Shown here: positions 29,441-38,988 of the stretch, one piece after another
Numbering within the stretch: position 1 is the first letter of the stretch
Layout: the number at the start of each line of letters is the position of its first letter
Assembly (NCBI GenBank): GCA_030410095.1
Contig: JAUFRC010000001.1
Location: forward strand, 694,501 to 758,500
Direction: 5' to 3'
DNA length: 64,000 nucleotides
Origin: Paracoccus cavernae
GTDB taxonomy: Bacteria > Pseudomonadota > Alphaproteobacteria > Rhodobacterales > Rhodobacteraceae
Notes under the pieces: model-generated
The model's database searches: none
What the model saw: only the letters and a program-made list of their open reading frames with translations
Told to the model about the DNA's origin: nothing
Program-made: the position numbers and the translations under genes

Positions 29441-30576
29441 GGAGCCGCTTCGGCCGTTGCCGCAACCGCTACCGCGGGTAGGTCGAGCACAGCTTGTGCG
29501 CCGCCCTGCGGGGCGTTCTCCAGCCGGAAGCGGCCTCCGCTCGAGAGGGCGAGGTGACGGATCATCGGCAGGCCGAGCCCGGTTCCTTGCGGCTTGGTCG
29601 TGAAGAAGGGATCGACCGCGCGCAAGGCGGCCTCGCCGCTCAAGCCCGGCCCGTCGTCGGTGACGGTCAGTCGGGCATAATCGCCGCCCTGACGGAGACG
29701 CCGCAAGGCGACGGTGACGCGCCCCTCTCCGCCGGTCGCGTCGCGGGCATTGATCAAAAGGTTGACCATCGCGGTGCCGATCATGGCGGGATCGGCCAGA
29801 ACCATGAGCGGCTCCTCGGGAAGAGACAGCGTGATCGCGAGCCCGGCGCAGAGGGTGGAGCGCATCATGGCGACCGCCTCGGCGACCTGCGGGCGCAGGT
29901 CGACCGGAGCCAATGCGGCGCTACGGTTGCGCCGGAAATCACCCAGCCGCGTCACCACGCTGGTCGCCGAGGCTCCGGCATGAAGGGCGTCGCGGGCATA
30001 GGGCAGAAGCCGTGCATCGCTGCCGCCGTCCTTCTCCAGCCGCTCGACCAGCACCGACAGATTGGCCTGCACCACCGCGAGCATATTGCGGAAGTCGTGC
30101 GAAAGCCCCGCCGCAAGCTGCGAGGTCGCCTCGAGTTGACGCAGATGGGTCAATTCGCGCTCGGCCTGCGCCTTGTCCTCGCGAAGGCGCAGGATCTCGC
30201 CCGCCCGCCCCAAGGCGCGCATCAGCTCGTCGAGAAAGAAGGGTTTGCGCAGGAAGTCATGCGCACCTGCCTGCATCGCGGCAATGGCGCTATCGACCGA
30301 GGCATAGCCGGTCATGATGATGACGATCAGATCGGGGCGCAAAGCCTTGAGCCGCGCTGCCAGCTCGGTGCCGTCCTCGTCGCGGATGCGGATGTCCAGA
30401 AGCGCGATCTGAGGTTCTTGGGCAAGCAGCAAGGCCACGGCTTCGGCACCGTGACCGGCGAGGATGCAGTCGATCCCCTCGAGCGCCAAAGCGCGCGAGG
30501 TCGAGACCGCGAAATCATGCTCGTCATCCACGATCATCAGGCGCGGGCGCTGGGAATGTGTTCCCGCTTCGTTCAT
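29416..30576 (-). CDS. receiver-histidine kinase hybrid
   Basis: 386 aa, intact, soluble. An N-terminal receiver domain ('RLMIVDDEHDFAVSTSRAL', Asp in 'ALLDIRIRDEDG', 'VIIMTGYASVDSAIAAMQ', 'DFLRKPF') is joined by a coiled stretch ('LREDKAQAERELTHLRQLE') to a kinase core. The core has a phospho-acceptor His in 'LAAGLSHDFRNMLAVVQ', N-box 'MVNLLINARDA', G1 'TVTDDGPGLSG' and G2 'TGLGLPMIRHL'. A receiver in front of a kinase suggests it is controlled by phosphorylation, perhaps by the upstream membrane kinase. ATG overlaps the upstream stop (ATGA). It has no DNA-binding domain. Confidence 0.88.
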   Translation of the reverse strand: MNEAGTHSQRPRLMIVDDEHDFAVSTSRALALEGIDCILAGHGAEAVALLLAQEPQIALLDIRIRDEDGTELAARLKALRPDLIVIIMTGYASVDSAIAAMQAGAHDFLRKPFFLDELMRALGRAGEILRLREDKAQAERELTHLRQLEATSQLAAGLSHDFRNMLAVVQANLSVLVERLEKDGGSDARLLPYARDALHAGASATSVVTRLGDFRRNRSAALAPVDLRPQVAEAVAMMRSTLCAGLAITLSLPEEPLMVLADPAMIGTAMVNLLINARDATGGEGRVTVALRRLRQGGDYARLTVTDDGPGLSGEAALRAVDPFFTTKPQGTGLGLPMIRHLALSSGGRFRLENAPQGGAQAVLDLPAVAVAATAEAAPHSDGANI

Positions 30577-33349
30577 GTCTGGTCCCCGACGGAAAGGCGC
30601 ATCACGGTTCCCGCCGCGCCGCTTTGGGCAATCCATGCGTCGCCGCCATGCATCTGCGCGACGCGGCGCACCAGCGGCAGGCCCAGCCCGACGCCTGCGC
30701 CCTTGGTGGTGAATAGCGGATCGAAGGCGCGGGCGCGCAGCTCGGGCGGCATGCCGGCACCGTTGTCGGTGACCTCGATCACGGTTTGGCCGCGGGCTTG
30801 CCCGCTGGGGCCGGTGGCCGGAGCCGTGCTGCGATAGGCGCGCAAGGTGATCCGGGGCGTGCGTCCTGCGGCTTCCGCGGCATGGCCCGCATTGTCGACG
30901 AGGTTGTGGATCGCGAATTGCAGACGCGAGGGATCGCATCGGATCTGCATGCCTTGCGCGATTTCGAGCGTGACGAAACGCCCGAAGGATTGTTCGGCAA
31001 GGCTCGCCCCAAGCCATGCTCCCAGATCGACCGGCACGATCTCGTTCGCGCCCTGACGCGCGAAATCGAGCAGGATGTCGATGATGCGGCCGCATCGGCG
31101 GATGTTGCGGCGGATGCGCTCGACGTCTTCTTCGGCCTCGGGGCCGAGACCGGGGTTGCGCGAGAGGACCTCGACCGAGCTGGTGATCGTGCCCAAAGGG
31201 TTGCGCAGCTCGTGGCTGATGGTGGCCGCGACTTCGCCCACGGCGGCAAGGCGCTGGTTCAGGGCAAGCTCGCGCTGGGCAACCCCGAGACGTGTCAGGG
31301 CGCCCAGCAGATCCTCTTCGGTCAGCCGCTTGCGTTCGATCGCCATGACGACCCAGATGGCGACGAGGGCGAGCAGCGGCGTGATGCCGAGAAAGAAGTG
31401 CAGCACGAGGCGGGGGTCGTGAAAGCCCGAGGCGAGATAGCGCGCGACAAGATAGAGGCAGCCCAGCCCCGCCATGAGCGCGGCAAAGACCGCGACGATC
31501 TGCCAGAGCCTTTGCCAAAAGCGCGGCGAAACGCGGGGCAGGGCAAGGCCCGCCGTCCGGATCGGGGGCGCGATCATAGGGGCGTGGGGCGTAAGGGGAA
31601 CAGAGGTGATCATGGGCGCTGCAAGGGGCGCGGGTCCCTTTGCGGCTCCGGCAAGGGCGCGGGGGCGCTTGCAGTAATCGCGGCAATGCGGATCGAGGCT
31701 GCAGCACAACGAACAGATCGGCCGCTCGTAGAAGGTGCAATAGGCCATGTCGCGGGATCGTAGCCGTGGGTGCAGATGGCGCAGAGACAGGAAGTCTCGT
31801 GGTCGAAGACATGGGGCTCGCGCGCGAAATAGGCGGCGCTGCCGCGCATGACCCCGATGGTGATCGCTGTGGCCAGAGAGACGACGAAGGCGATGGGCGG
31901 CGACCAGGCCTGAAGGAAGGGTCCGCCTGTCCCGAGGAAAAGCGCGATACCCACCGCGCCCCCAGCGCCATGCCGCCGCAGCCGACCGGATTGAAATCGG
32001 GCAGATAGGCACGTTTGAACTCGATGAGTTTCGGGCTGCGGCCAAGAGGTTTGAGCACGACCAGATCGGCAATGATCGCGCCCAGCCATGCAAGGGCGAG
32101 GTTGGCATAGATCGCGAGCACGGCCTCGAGGGTCGAAAAACCCCCATCAGCATGAGCGCGCAGCTGACCACGACGTGAAAGATCAGCCAGACCAAGCGGC
32201 CCGGGTGGTAGCGCGTGACGCGCAGAAAGAAGTTCGACTGTGCCAGAGAGCCGGCATAGGCATTGGTCACGTTGATCTTGACCTGCGCGAGCAGCACATA
32301 GGCCGTCGCAAAGAGCAGCGCGACCGGCGGGGTGAAGACATGCTGGAAGGCCTGCCAGAACATGCCGATCGGCTCGACCGCGAAATCGGGTGCCATGCCG
32401 TCGCCGATGGCCAGCGTCACCAGAAAGCTGCCCATCAGGATCTTGGTGCCTCCGATCAGGATCCAGCCCGGTCCCGCCATGATCAGGGCCCCCACCAACG
32501 GAGTTTCGGTGTCGTCTCTTTGGGGGAGGAAGCGCAGGTAGTCGACCTGCTCGCCGATCTGGAGGGTGAGGGCGCAAAGGACGCCGATCGCCGCCCCGAG
32601 CGAGAGCCAGCTGAAACTGTGGCCGCTGCCGGATTGCCAGCGGCTCCATGCCTCGGGTTCGGCAATGGCGATGACCACGAAGGGCAGAAGACCCAGGACG
32701 ATCCAGGGAATTTGCGTCAGCATCTGGAAGCGCGAAATCGCTGTCATTCCCCGCGCCGCGAACGGCAGGATGAAGAGCGTCGAGACCAGATAGCCCAGAG
32801 GCAGCGGCAATCCCGTGCTGAGCGACAGGGCTTGCGCGATGATCACGCCCTCGAGGGCAAAGAAGATGATCGTATAGGTGGCATAGATCAGTGATGTGAT
32901 CGACGAGCCGATATAGCCGAAGCCCGCCCCCGCGTCAGCAGGTCCATATCCACATTGGTGCGCGCCGCGTGATAGGCGATGGGCAGGCAGGTCAGGAAGA
33001 TGAAGACGGAAACGACGAGAACTGCGATCACGGTGGTCTCGACGCCCCAAGAGAGGGTGAGCGCCGCCCCGATCGCCTCGAGTGCCAGAAACGAGATGCC
33101 GCCCAGCGCGGTATTGGCGATGACGAAGGGGCTCCAGCGGCGGTGGTTCACGGGGGCGTAGCGGAGTGCGTAATCCTCGACCGTTTCGTCGGCGACCCAT
33201 GATTGATAACTGCGCTGTTCCGGCTCGAAACCGGGAAAGGGATATGCGGGCTGCGGTTGCTCCGAGTCCAGTTGTCCGTGCTCCGCATGGGGCAACCTGC
33301 GCTCCGCACCAAGATGCGGCGGGCGCTCGGCCTCTATCCTGATTGTCAT
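30573..33349 (-). CDS. NCS1-type permease fused to a sensor histidine kinase
   Basis: About 925 aa in one continuous reading path. Residues ~1-75 are a soluble N-terminus. Residues ~75-535 are an NCS1/purine-cytosine permease domain: 'DLLTRGAGFGYIGSS', 'LQIGEQVDYLRFLPQRDD', 'AQVKINVTNAYAGSLAQSNF', 'GGFSTLEAVLAIYANLALAW', about 12 helices. Next comes a nine-cysteine linker ('ETSCLCAICTHGYD', 'CSLCCSLDPHCRDYC'). Then two helices, then a kinase: His in 'VAATISHELRNPLGTITS', N-box 'IHNLVDNAGHAAEAA', 'EVTDNGAGMP', 'GVGLGLPLVRRV'. Four frame changes (near 32928, 32140, 31962, 31755), each fixed by one G or C. No stop separates the two halves in the repaired frame. Like CbrA-type transporter-kinases, it may sense its ligand during transport; the ligand is unknown (a nitrogen compound is likely). 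Confidence 0.85.
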
Positions 33350-33794
33350 GCTCCCTCCCCGGGGTTGTCGCGGCGCATGCGCCAGCCGACAAAGCGATCC
33401 TAGAGGCGAATTTCCGTTCTGGGAATGCGGTGCGGGGCGCTGTCGCGGGATTTTGCGCGCGATGGGAATGCCGCGAAACCTTTGGGGCAGGTGGGGGTGG
33501 AAGCGCTCGCGTCTACGGGGGACGGATGCGGGAAACGCTGGGCGAATGGTCGACGTTCTCTATATGTTCCGTTGCCGCGGAGCGGCAGACTTCACCGTCG
33601 TGATTTCGCGCAGCGCCCGATCGGCCTAAGAATCCGCAAGGATCACGCGCGGCGCTGGGCTGGGGCTTGGAGGATGCGGGTGGTGACCCAAGCGGCGATC
33701 CCCTTAGCAGTTAGGGATAAAAACGCTTTGAACATGGCGAAACCGCAAGCGACATCCTATCTCATTTGTCGAACATGTATAGCAGGATCGCAAA
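33350..33794. other. spacer between the permease-kinase and monooxygenase genes
   Basis: 445 bp with divergent promoters expected at both ends and no credible gene. The segment 33700-33790 is AT-richer and has GAACATG twice (33730-33736 and 33770-33776). I see no clear -35/-10 pair. Confidence 0.35.
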
Positions 33795-34838
33795 ATGGCG
33801 GAACAGGTATCTCTCGGACTAGACACTTTCGGCGATGTGACCAACGGGCCCGACGGCCAGCCCAAGCGGCAGGACGAGGTTTTGCGCGATGTGGTGGCGC
33901 AGGCGGTTCTGGCCGATCAGCTCAATATCGACTTCATCGGGCTTGGCGAGCACCATCGCCCCGATTTCGCGCTGTCCTCGCCCGAGGTGGTGCTGGGCGC
34001 GATTGCCGGCCAGACCAAGCGCATCAAGCTGGGCACGGCGGTCACGGTCTTGTCCTCGGATGATCCGGTGCGCGCCTTCCAGCGTTTCTCGACGCTCAAT
34101 GCGGTCTCGAACGGGCGGGCCGAGCCCATCCTCGGCCGCGGCTCCTTTACGGAAAGCTATGCGCTTTTCGGCTATGACATGAGCCATTACGAGCAGCTCT
34201 TCGAGGAAAAGCTCGACCTCTTCGCCCGCCTCGTGCGCGAGGAGCGCGTCACATGGTCGGGCGAGACCCGCTCGGCGCTTGAGGATCAGGTGGTCTATCC
34301 GCCGCTCGGGCCGGAGGGGATGAAGGTCTGGGTCGGCGTCGGCGGCAGTCCCGAATCCGTAATCCGCGTCGTGCGGCAGGATCTCAACCTGATGCTGGCG
34401 ATCATTGGCGGCGATCCTGCGCGTTTCGTGCCTTATGTCGATCTGTACAAGCGCGCGACCGAACAACTCGAACGGACCGCGCGCCCGATCGGTGTCCATT
34501 CGCCGGGCCATGTCGCGGCAACCGATGCCGAGGCGATCGAGCAGCTTTGGCCGAATTTCTCGGCGGCTTTCGGGCGGATCGGGCGCGAGCGCGGCTGGCC
34601 GCCGATGACCAAAGAGAGCTACCTCGCCGAAGTCCATCAAGGCTCGCTTTATGTCGGCAGCGTCGAGACCGTGGCGCGCAAGATCGCCAAGACCGTCAAG
34701 ACCTTGGGGCTTGGTCATTTCGATCTGAAATATGCCACCGGCCCGATGCCGCACGAGCAGCTGATGGAGAGCATCCGTCTGTATGGCGAAGAGGTAATTC
34801 CGATGGTGCGCGACATTCTGGCCACCGACAAAGCCTGA
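33795..34838 (+). CDS. luciferase-like (LLM) flavin-dependent monooxygenase
   Basis: 347 aa, intact. Bacterial luciferase-like TIM barrel: 'VSLGLDTFGDVTNGPDGQP', 'IDFIGLGEHHRPDFALSSPE', 'IKLGTAVTVLSSDDPVRAFQ', 'GRAEPILGRGSFTESYALFG', 'VWVGVGGSPESVIRV'. It uses reduced flavin and O2 on an unknown organic substrate. Single-gene unit with a strong terminator after it. Confidence 0.88.
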   Translation: MAEQVSLGLDTFGDVTNGPDGQPKRQDEVLRDVVAQAVLADQLNIDFIGLGEHHRPDFALSSPEVVLGAIAGQTKRIKLGTAVTVLSSDDPVRAFQRFSTLNAVSNGRAEPILGRGSFTESYALFGYDMSHYEQLFEEKLDLFARLVREERVTWSGETRSALEDQVVYPPLGPEGMKVWVGVGGSPESVIRVVRQDLNLMLAIIGGDPARFVPYVDLYKRATEQLERTARPIGVHSPGHVAATDAEAIEQLWPNFSAAFGRIGRERGWPPMTKESYLAEVHQGSLYVGSVETVARKIAKTVKTLGLGHFDLKYATGPMPHEQLMESIRLYGEEVIPMVRDILATDKA

Positions 34839-34905
34839 CAGTCTTTTGCATGGCGCGAGGCAGGGCGCGGCGCGGGTGTTATCGCGCCGCCTGATCCGGC
34901 TGCGG

Positions 34906-34941
34906 ACAAACGGTCCCGAGGGTACGGGGCCGTTTGTTGTT
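34906..34941 (+). terminator. Rho-independent terminator of the monooxygenase gene
   Basis: A 12-bp stem with one wobble, ACAAACGGTCCC / GGGGCCGTTTGT, 8-base loop, then TGTTTG. It lies 68 bases past the stop. Confidence 0.75.
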
Positions 34942-35186
34942 TGCGGTGCCGGCTTTTCACGCTGCGTAAGAAGCCGTTCATCCAGATGATTTTTTATTGT
35001 GCCGCCAAAAGGCTGGCAGTACTTCGCGAGATGCGCCGACCCCGTGCCTGTTTGAACTTTTGGTTCGGGGATCGCGCTTCCCGCAGAGAAGAAATCACGA
35101 CGCCCATCGCTCTGCGGCTGAATCTAAATCATTGATTACACCAACTGATAATGCCACATTCTCTTCAATGGTCTGCGGGTTTTGTC
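34942..35186. other. AT-richer spacer before the GT61 gene
   Basis: Lower GC than its surroundings; with the terminator before it, the gap between genes is 348 bp. No gene seen; short frames lack ribosome sites and homology I can recognise. It may hold the GT61 promoter (AT-rich around 35090-35170). Confidence 0.35.
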
Positions 35187-36231
35187 ATGAATATCGTTCC
35201 GATTACCTATCTCGCGAGAAAAGCGTTCAAGAAGCAGCGCAGCGCCGCAGAGGCTGCCGACAAAGTGGTCGAGGTCTGGCCCGCAGAAGTGGCGCTGCGT
35301 CCGAAGGCCTATTTCGATCGGCACAGCTCGACCGCATCCGGGCCTTTCAATCCATGGGCGGGCGCGAGGCGCAGATGGCGCGCATCACCGAGGGTAGCGT
35401 CACCCATGCCGCGACCCGCGCCCTTCATTTCCGCAATGCGCGCCTGCTCGGCGGCAGCTTTTATTCGCGCGGAAGCCGCAGCCAGCTGTTGATGCAGCGC
35501 CCTCCGCGCGGGCCGCGTTTCGTCGAGGAAAAGATCGAAAGCGCCGCGCTGGTCGGCACGCCGATCGGCAGCATTTTCTTTGGCCATTACCTGATGGACG
35601 ATTCAGCGACGACTTTGCTCGCGCAGGAGTTCGGCCCTGTCTACCGCGCCAGAAACAAGCTGATGGAAAGCTGGACCCATGCGAATTCCTACCGCCGGCT
35701 GATGGATCTCGAAGTGCCCGAGCTCCCCGATACCTATCTGTCGGAGGCCTGGCTTTTCGAGGATCTCGGCATGAATGCGCATCGCCGCCAAAGGATGAAG
35801 CAGGTGCGCGCGCGACTGGCCGGTCTGCCCGCCGATCAGTCGGGCCACCGCGTTTTCATCATCCGTGGCAGTTTCGGTCAGAATCTGCGGATTTTGGAGA
35901 ACGAGGCCGCCTTGGCCGAGGCGCTGTCACAGCGCGGCTTTACCATCGTCAATCCGATGCAGGAAAGCACCGCCGAGATCATCCGCAAGATCGCGGGCGC
36001 GTCTCTGGTCGTCTCGGTCGAAGGCAGCGCGCTGACCCATGCCTATCTGACCATGCAGGAAGGGGCGCGATGATCACCATCCAGCCGCCTTACCGTTTCG
36101 ATAATGTCTGGAAGGATTTCACCGATCTTCTGGGCATGCGCTATGGTTTCGTGGTGGGCGAGGGCGATCAGGAGCGCTTCCGCGTCAGCGTCGACGATGT
36201 GATGCGCGCGGTCGATCTGATTTCGGCATAG
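35187..36231 (+). CDS. GT61-family glycosyltransferase
   Basis: About 348 aa. Contains the DUF563/GT61 pattern: 'SIFFGHYLMDDSATTLLA' (the conserved NFxHWLxE-like region as GHYLMDD), 'HRVFIIRGSFGQNLRILENE', 'ALAEALSQRGFTIVNPMQES', and 'VSVEGSALTHAYLTMQEGA' (GSxLxH region). Its C-terminal 54 residues ('ITIQPPYRFDNVWKDFTDLLG') are in another frame after a break near 36070. A second break lies near 35322. Likely makes surface polysaccharide; no other such genes are nearby. Its lower-GC 5' side hints at transfer. Confidence 0.78.
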
Positions 36232-36263
36232 GAGGTCGCCTTTTCTCCCAGCCGGCGTTTCGC

Positions 36264-37044
36264 CTAAAGCGGGATCACCATCGGGGTGCCCGCGACCGGA
36301 TCGCGCTCGATCAGGGTCGCCATGCCGAAGGCCGCCAGCATATTGGCGGGGTTCAGGACCTGCGCGGGCGCACCCTGCGCCACCAGACCCTGCGGCGAGA
36401 GCAGCACCAGATGATCGGCATAGCGCGCCGCAAGATTGAGGTCGTGGAGCACGGCGACAATGCTGCGGCCTTCTTCGCGGTTGAGCCGCTGCAAAAGTGC
36501 CAGAACCTCGACCTGATGGGGCAGATCGAGCCATGTCGTCGGCTCGTCGAGCAGAAGATGCGGGGTCTCTTGCGCCAGAGCCAAAGCGATCCAGACGCGC
36601 TGGCGCTGCCCGCCCGAGCTCGGCCAAGGGCCGTTCGGCCAGTTCCGCAACGCCGGTTGCCGTCATGGCGCGCAGGCAGGCGGCCGCATCGGCCTTGCTC
36701 CAGCCCGCAAAGAGCCCGCGCCACGGTGCGCGCCCGCGCGCGACCAGCGCCTCGACGGTGATGCCTTCGGGCGCGGTGGGCGCTTGCGGCAAAAGCCCCA
36801 GCCTTCGCGCTGCCTTGGTTGCGGCCATTGCGGTCAGGTTCTCGCCGTCGAGCAGGACCTCGCCCGCGCGGGGGCGGATCAGGCGGGCGAAGCTGCGCAG
36901 AAGCGTCGATTTCCCGCAGCCGTTCGGCCCGAGAATGGCGGTAAAGCGCTGCTCGGGCAGAGCGAGCGTCAGGTCCTTCAAGATCATGCGCGTGCCGTAG
37001 GAAACGCTCAGATTGCGCGCCTCGAGGCCGGTTCTTGCGGTCAT
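36264..37044 (-). CDS. siderophore ABC importer ATPase (FepC/FecE type)
   Basis: About 260 aa. Walker A 'ILGPNGCGKSTLLRSF', 'LGLLPQAPTAPEGITVEALVARGR' (Q-loop), signature 'GGQRQRVWIALALAQ', Walker B 'HLLLDEPTTWLDLPHQ', H-loop 'VAVLHDLNLAARY'. One frame change near 36618. Energises import of ferric siderophore through the two FecCD permeases. ATG overlaps the upstream stop (ATGA), so the four import genes are coupled. Confidence 0.9.
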
Positions 37045-38018
37045 AGCTGACCCTCTTTCATTTCGCGGGCCAAAAGCCACAGAAGATAGGGACCGCCCAA
37101 AGGCCGGTCAGCGCGCCAACCGGAAGCTGGATGCCGCCGATCCCGATCCGCGCCAGAAGATCCGCCAGCGTCGCGATCAACGCGCCGGTGATGCCCGCCG
37201 CCGCCATTCGCGCGCCGGGGGCTCCCCATTGCCCCAAGCGGCGCGACAACGGCGCGGCCATCAGCGCGATGAAGGGCAAGGGCCCCGCGACGGAAACCGC
37301 TGCCGTCGCCGCGAGAACGGCAACGAACGTCAGGCCGAGGCGGGCGCGCTCGACGCCCAACCCGAGGGTTGCGGCGAGATCGTCGCCCAGTTCGAGCAGC
37401 GCAAGCGCCCGCGCCATTGCGGCGGCCGCGCTTCCGACGAGGACCAGAGAAAGGGCGATCTGCCGGACATGGTGCCAGTCGCGTGCAACCAGCGATCCTG
37501 CCAGCCAGCGCTGCGCATCGGCGGCCTCGGTCAGGGGCAGGCGCGACAGCAGCAAGACCGCGCCCGCACCGAAGGCCGCAGCAATGCCGATGCCGACAAG
37601 AACCAGACGGAGCGGGCTGGTGCGGCCTTCCCTGCGGCTCAGGCCGAAGACCAGTGCCGCCGCCGCCAGACCGCCGCCCGCCGCGCCAAGGCTGGTGCCG
37701 ATCCCCGCCGCGCCGCCAGAGCGCAGCGCCAGCACCGTCCCGAAGGCCGCGCCCGAAGTGAAACCCATCACATCGGGCGAGGCGAGGATTGCGCAGCACC
37801 ATCTGGAAGATCGCGCCCGACAGGCCCAAGGCCGCGCCCGCGCCCGCTGCGGTCAGGATGCGCGGCAGGCGCAACTCCCACAGGATCAAGCGCGCGCTGG
37901 GACTCTCTCCGGTGAGCGCCTGCCAATAGGCGGAGGCGGGCAGGTCGACCTCGCCCACGCATATTCCGGCAAGGATCAGCGTAGAAAGCGCGAGGACCAG
38001 CAGCGCGAGGCGGTTCAC
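37041..38018 (-). CDS. siderophore ABC importer permease, second (FecCD family)
   Basis: About 325 aa FecCD permease, around nine to ten helices: 'RLILWELRLPRILTAAGAGAALGLSG', 'ASPDVMGFTSGAAFG', 'VAGPLPFIALMAAPLSRRL' (cytoplasmic coupling loop) and C-terminal 'GGPYLLWLLAREM'. GTG start 38018 overlaps the stop of the first permease (GTGA). Frame changes near 37785 (two bases) and near 37090 (missing T). Confidence 0.87.
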   Translation of the reverse strand: MNRLALLVLALSTLILAGICVGEVDLPASAYWQALTGESPSARLILWELRLPRILTAAGAGAALGLSGAIFQMVLRNPRLARCDGFHFGRGLRDGAGAALWRRGGDRHQPWRGGRRSGGGGTGLRPEPQGRPHQPAPSGSCRHRHCCGLRCGRGLAAVAPAPDRGRRCAALAGRIAGCTRLAPCPADRPFSGPRRKRGRRNGAGACAARTGRRSRRNPRVGRRARPPRPDVRCRSRGDGSGFRRGALALHRADGRAVVAPLGAMGSPRRANGGGGHHRRVDRDAGGSSGADRDRRHPASGWRADRPLGGPYLLWLLAREMKEGQL

Positions 38019-38988
38019 GACAGGGCCTCCAACCGGATGCGGCGAACGACCGCGACAAAGACGAGACCGCCCAGAACGGCGCTGACGGTTCCGGCGCGGA
38101 TCTCGCCCTGCGGCAGCAGGATCCGGCCCGCGACATCGCACAGGATCAGGGTTGTCGCGCCGATCAGCCCCGCACGCAGCATCAGGGGACGCAAGGCGAT
38201 GGTGCCGAAAGCGCGGGCCAGATGCGGTGCCATCAAGCCGATGAAGGAGATCGGTCCCGCGACATTGACCGCAGCCCCCGACAAAAGCGCGATGGCGGCA
38301 AGGCTCAGGATACGGATCCGCCAAAGGTTCTGGCCGAGGCCGACGGCCGCCTCCTCGCCCAGAGCCAAGGTCTCCAGCGCAGGTGTAAGCAAGAGCGCGA
38401 GTGCAGCTCCCGAAAGCGCGGTCACGGCCATTGCGGCCAACGGGCGGCTCGCGGCATCGCCGAGAGAGCCGATGACCCAGAAGCGGTATTCGTCAAGCGC
38501 CGAGGCGCTGACCAGCACAGCGACGGTGATCGCCGAAATCAGGAAAGCATTGAGCGCCATTCCCGCCAGCGCGAGCCGCGCGGGTCCGATCCCGCCCTGT
38601 CTCGCGCCGCCGAAAAGGATCAACGCGCAGGTGGTCAGCGCCGCGCCGCCGAAGGCCAGCCAGATCGTGCCCGCGCCAAGTCCCGCCAAAGCGCCCAGAA
38701 CCACGGCAAGGCCCGCGCCGGCATTGATTCCCAATATCCCCGGCTCGGCCAGGGGTTGCGGGTCAGGGCCTGCATCAAAGCCCCGGCCAGCCCGAGCGCC
38801 GTGCCCGCGATCAGACCCGCATAAAGGCGCGGCAGGCGCAGCTGGGTGATCGCCAGATGGTCGGGATTGCTCGGATCGAGAGCGCTTAGCGCGGCCCAGA
38901 CTTCGGGCAGGGGCACCGGCCGCGCGCCGACAACCAGCGCGGCGCAGGCCGCAAGGGCCAAGGCGGGCAGAAGCAAAAGCGCCTTCAC
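38015..38988 (-). CDS. siderophore ABC importer permease, first (FecCD family)
   Basis: About 324 aa. '[42 protein letters not shown]' is the hallmark FecCD segment (split by a missing C near 38753), and 'VNVAGPISFIGLMAPHLAR' is the coupling loop. GTG 38988 overlaps the stop of the binding-protein gene (GTGA). Pairs with the second permease. Confidence 0.88.

Noticed and set aside
34941..35135. Small ORF starting MRCRLFTLRKK
   Set aside because: Begins in the terminator stem of the monooxygenase gene, no ribosome site, no recognisable domain.
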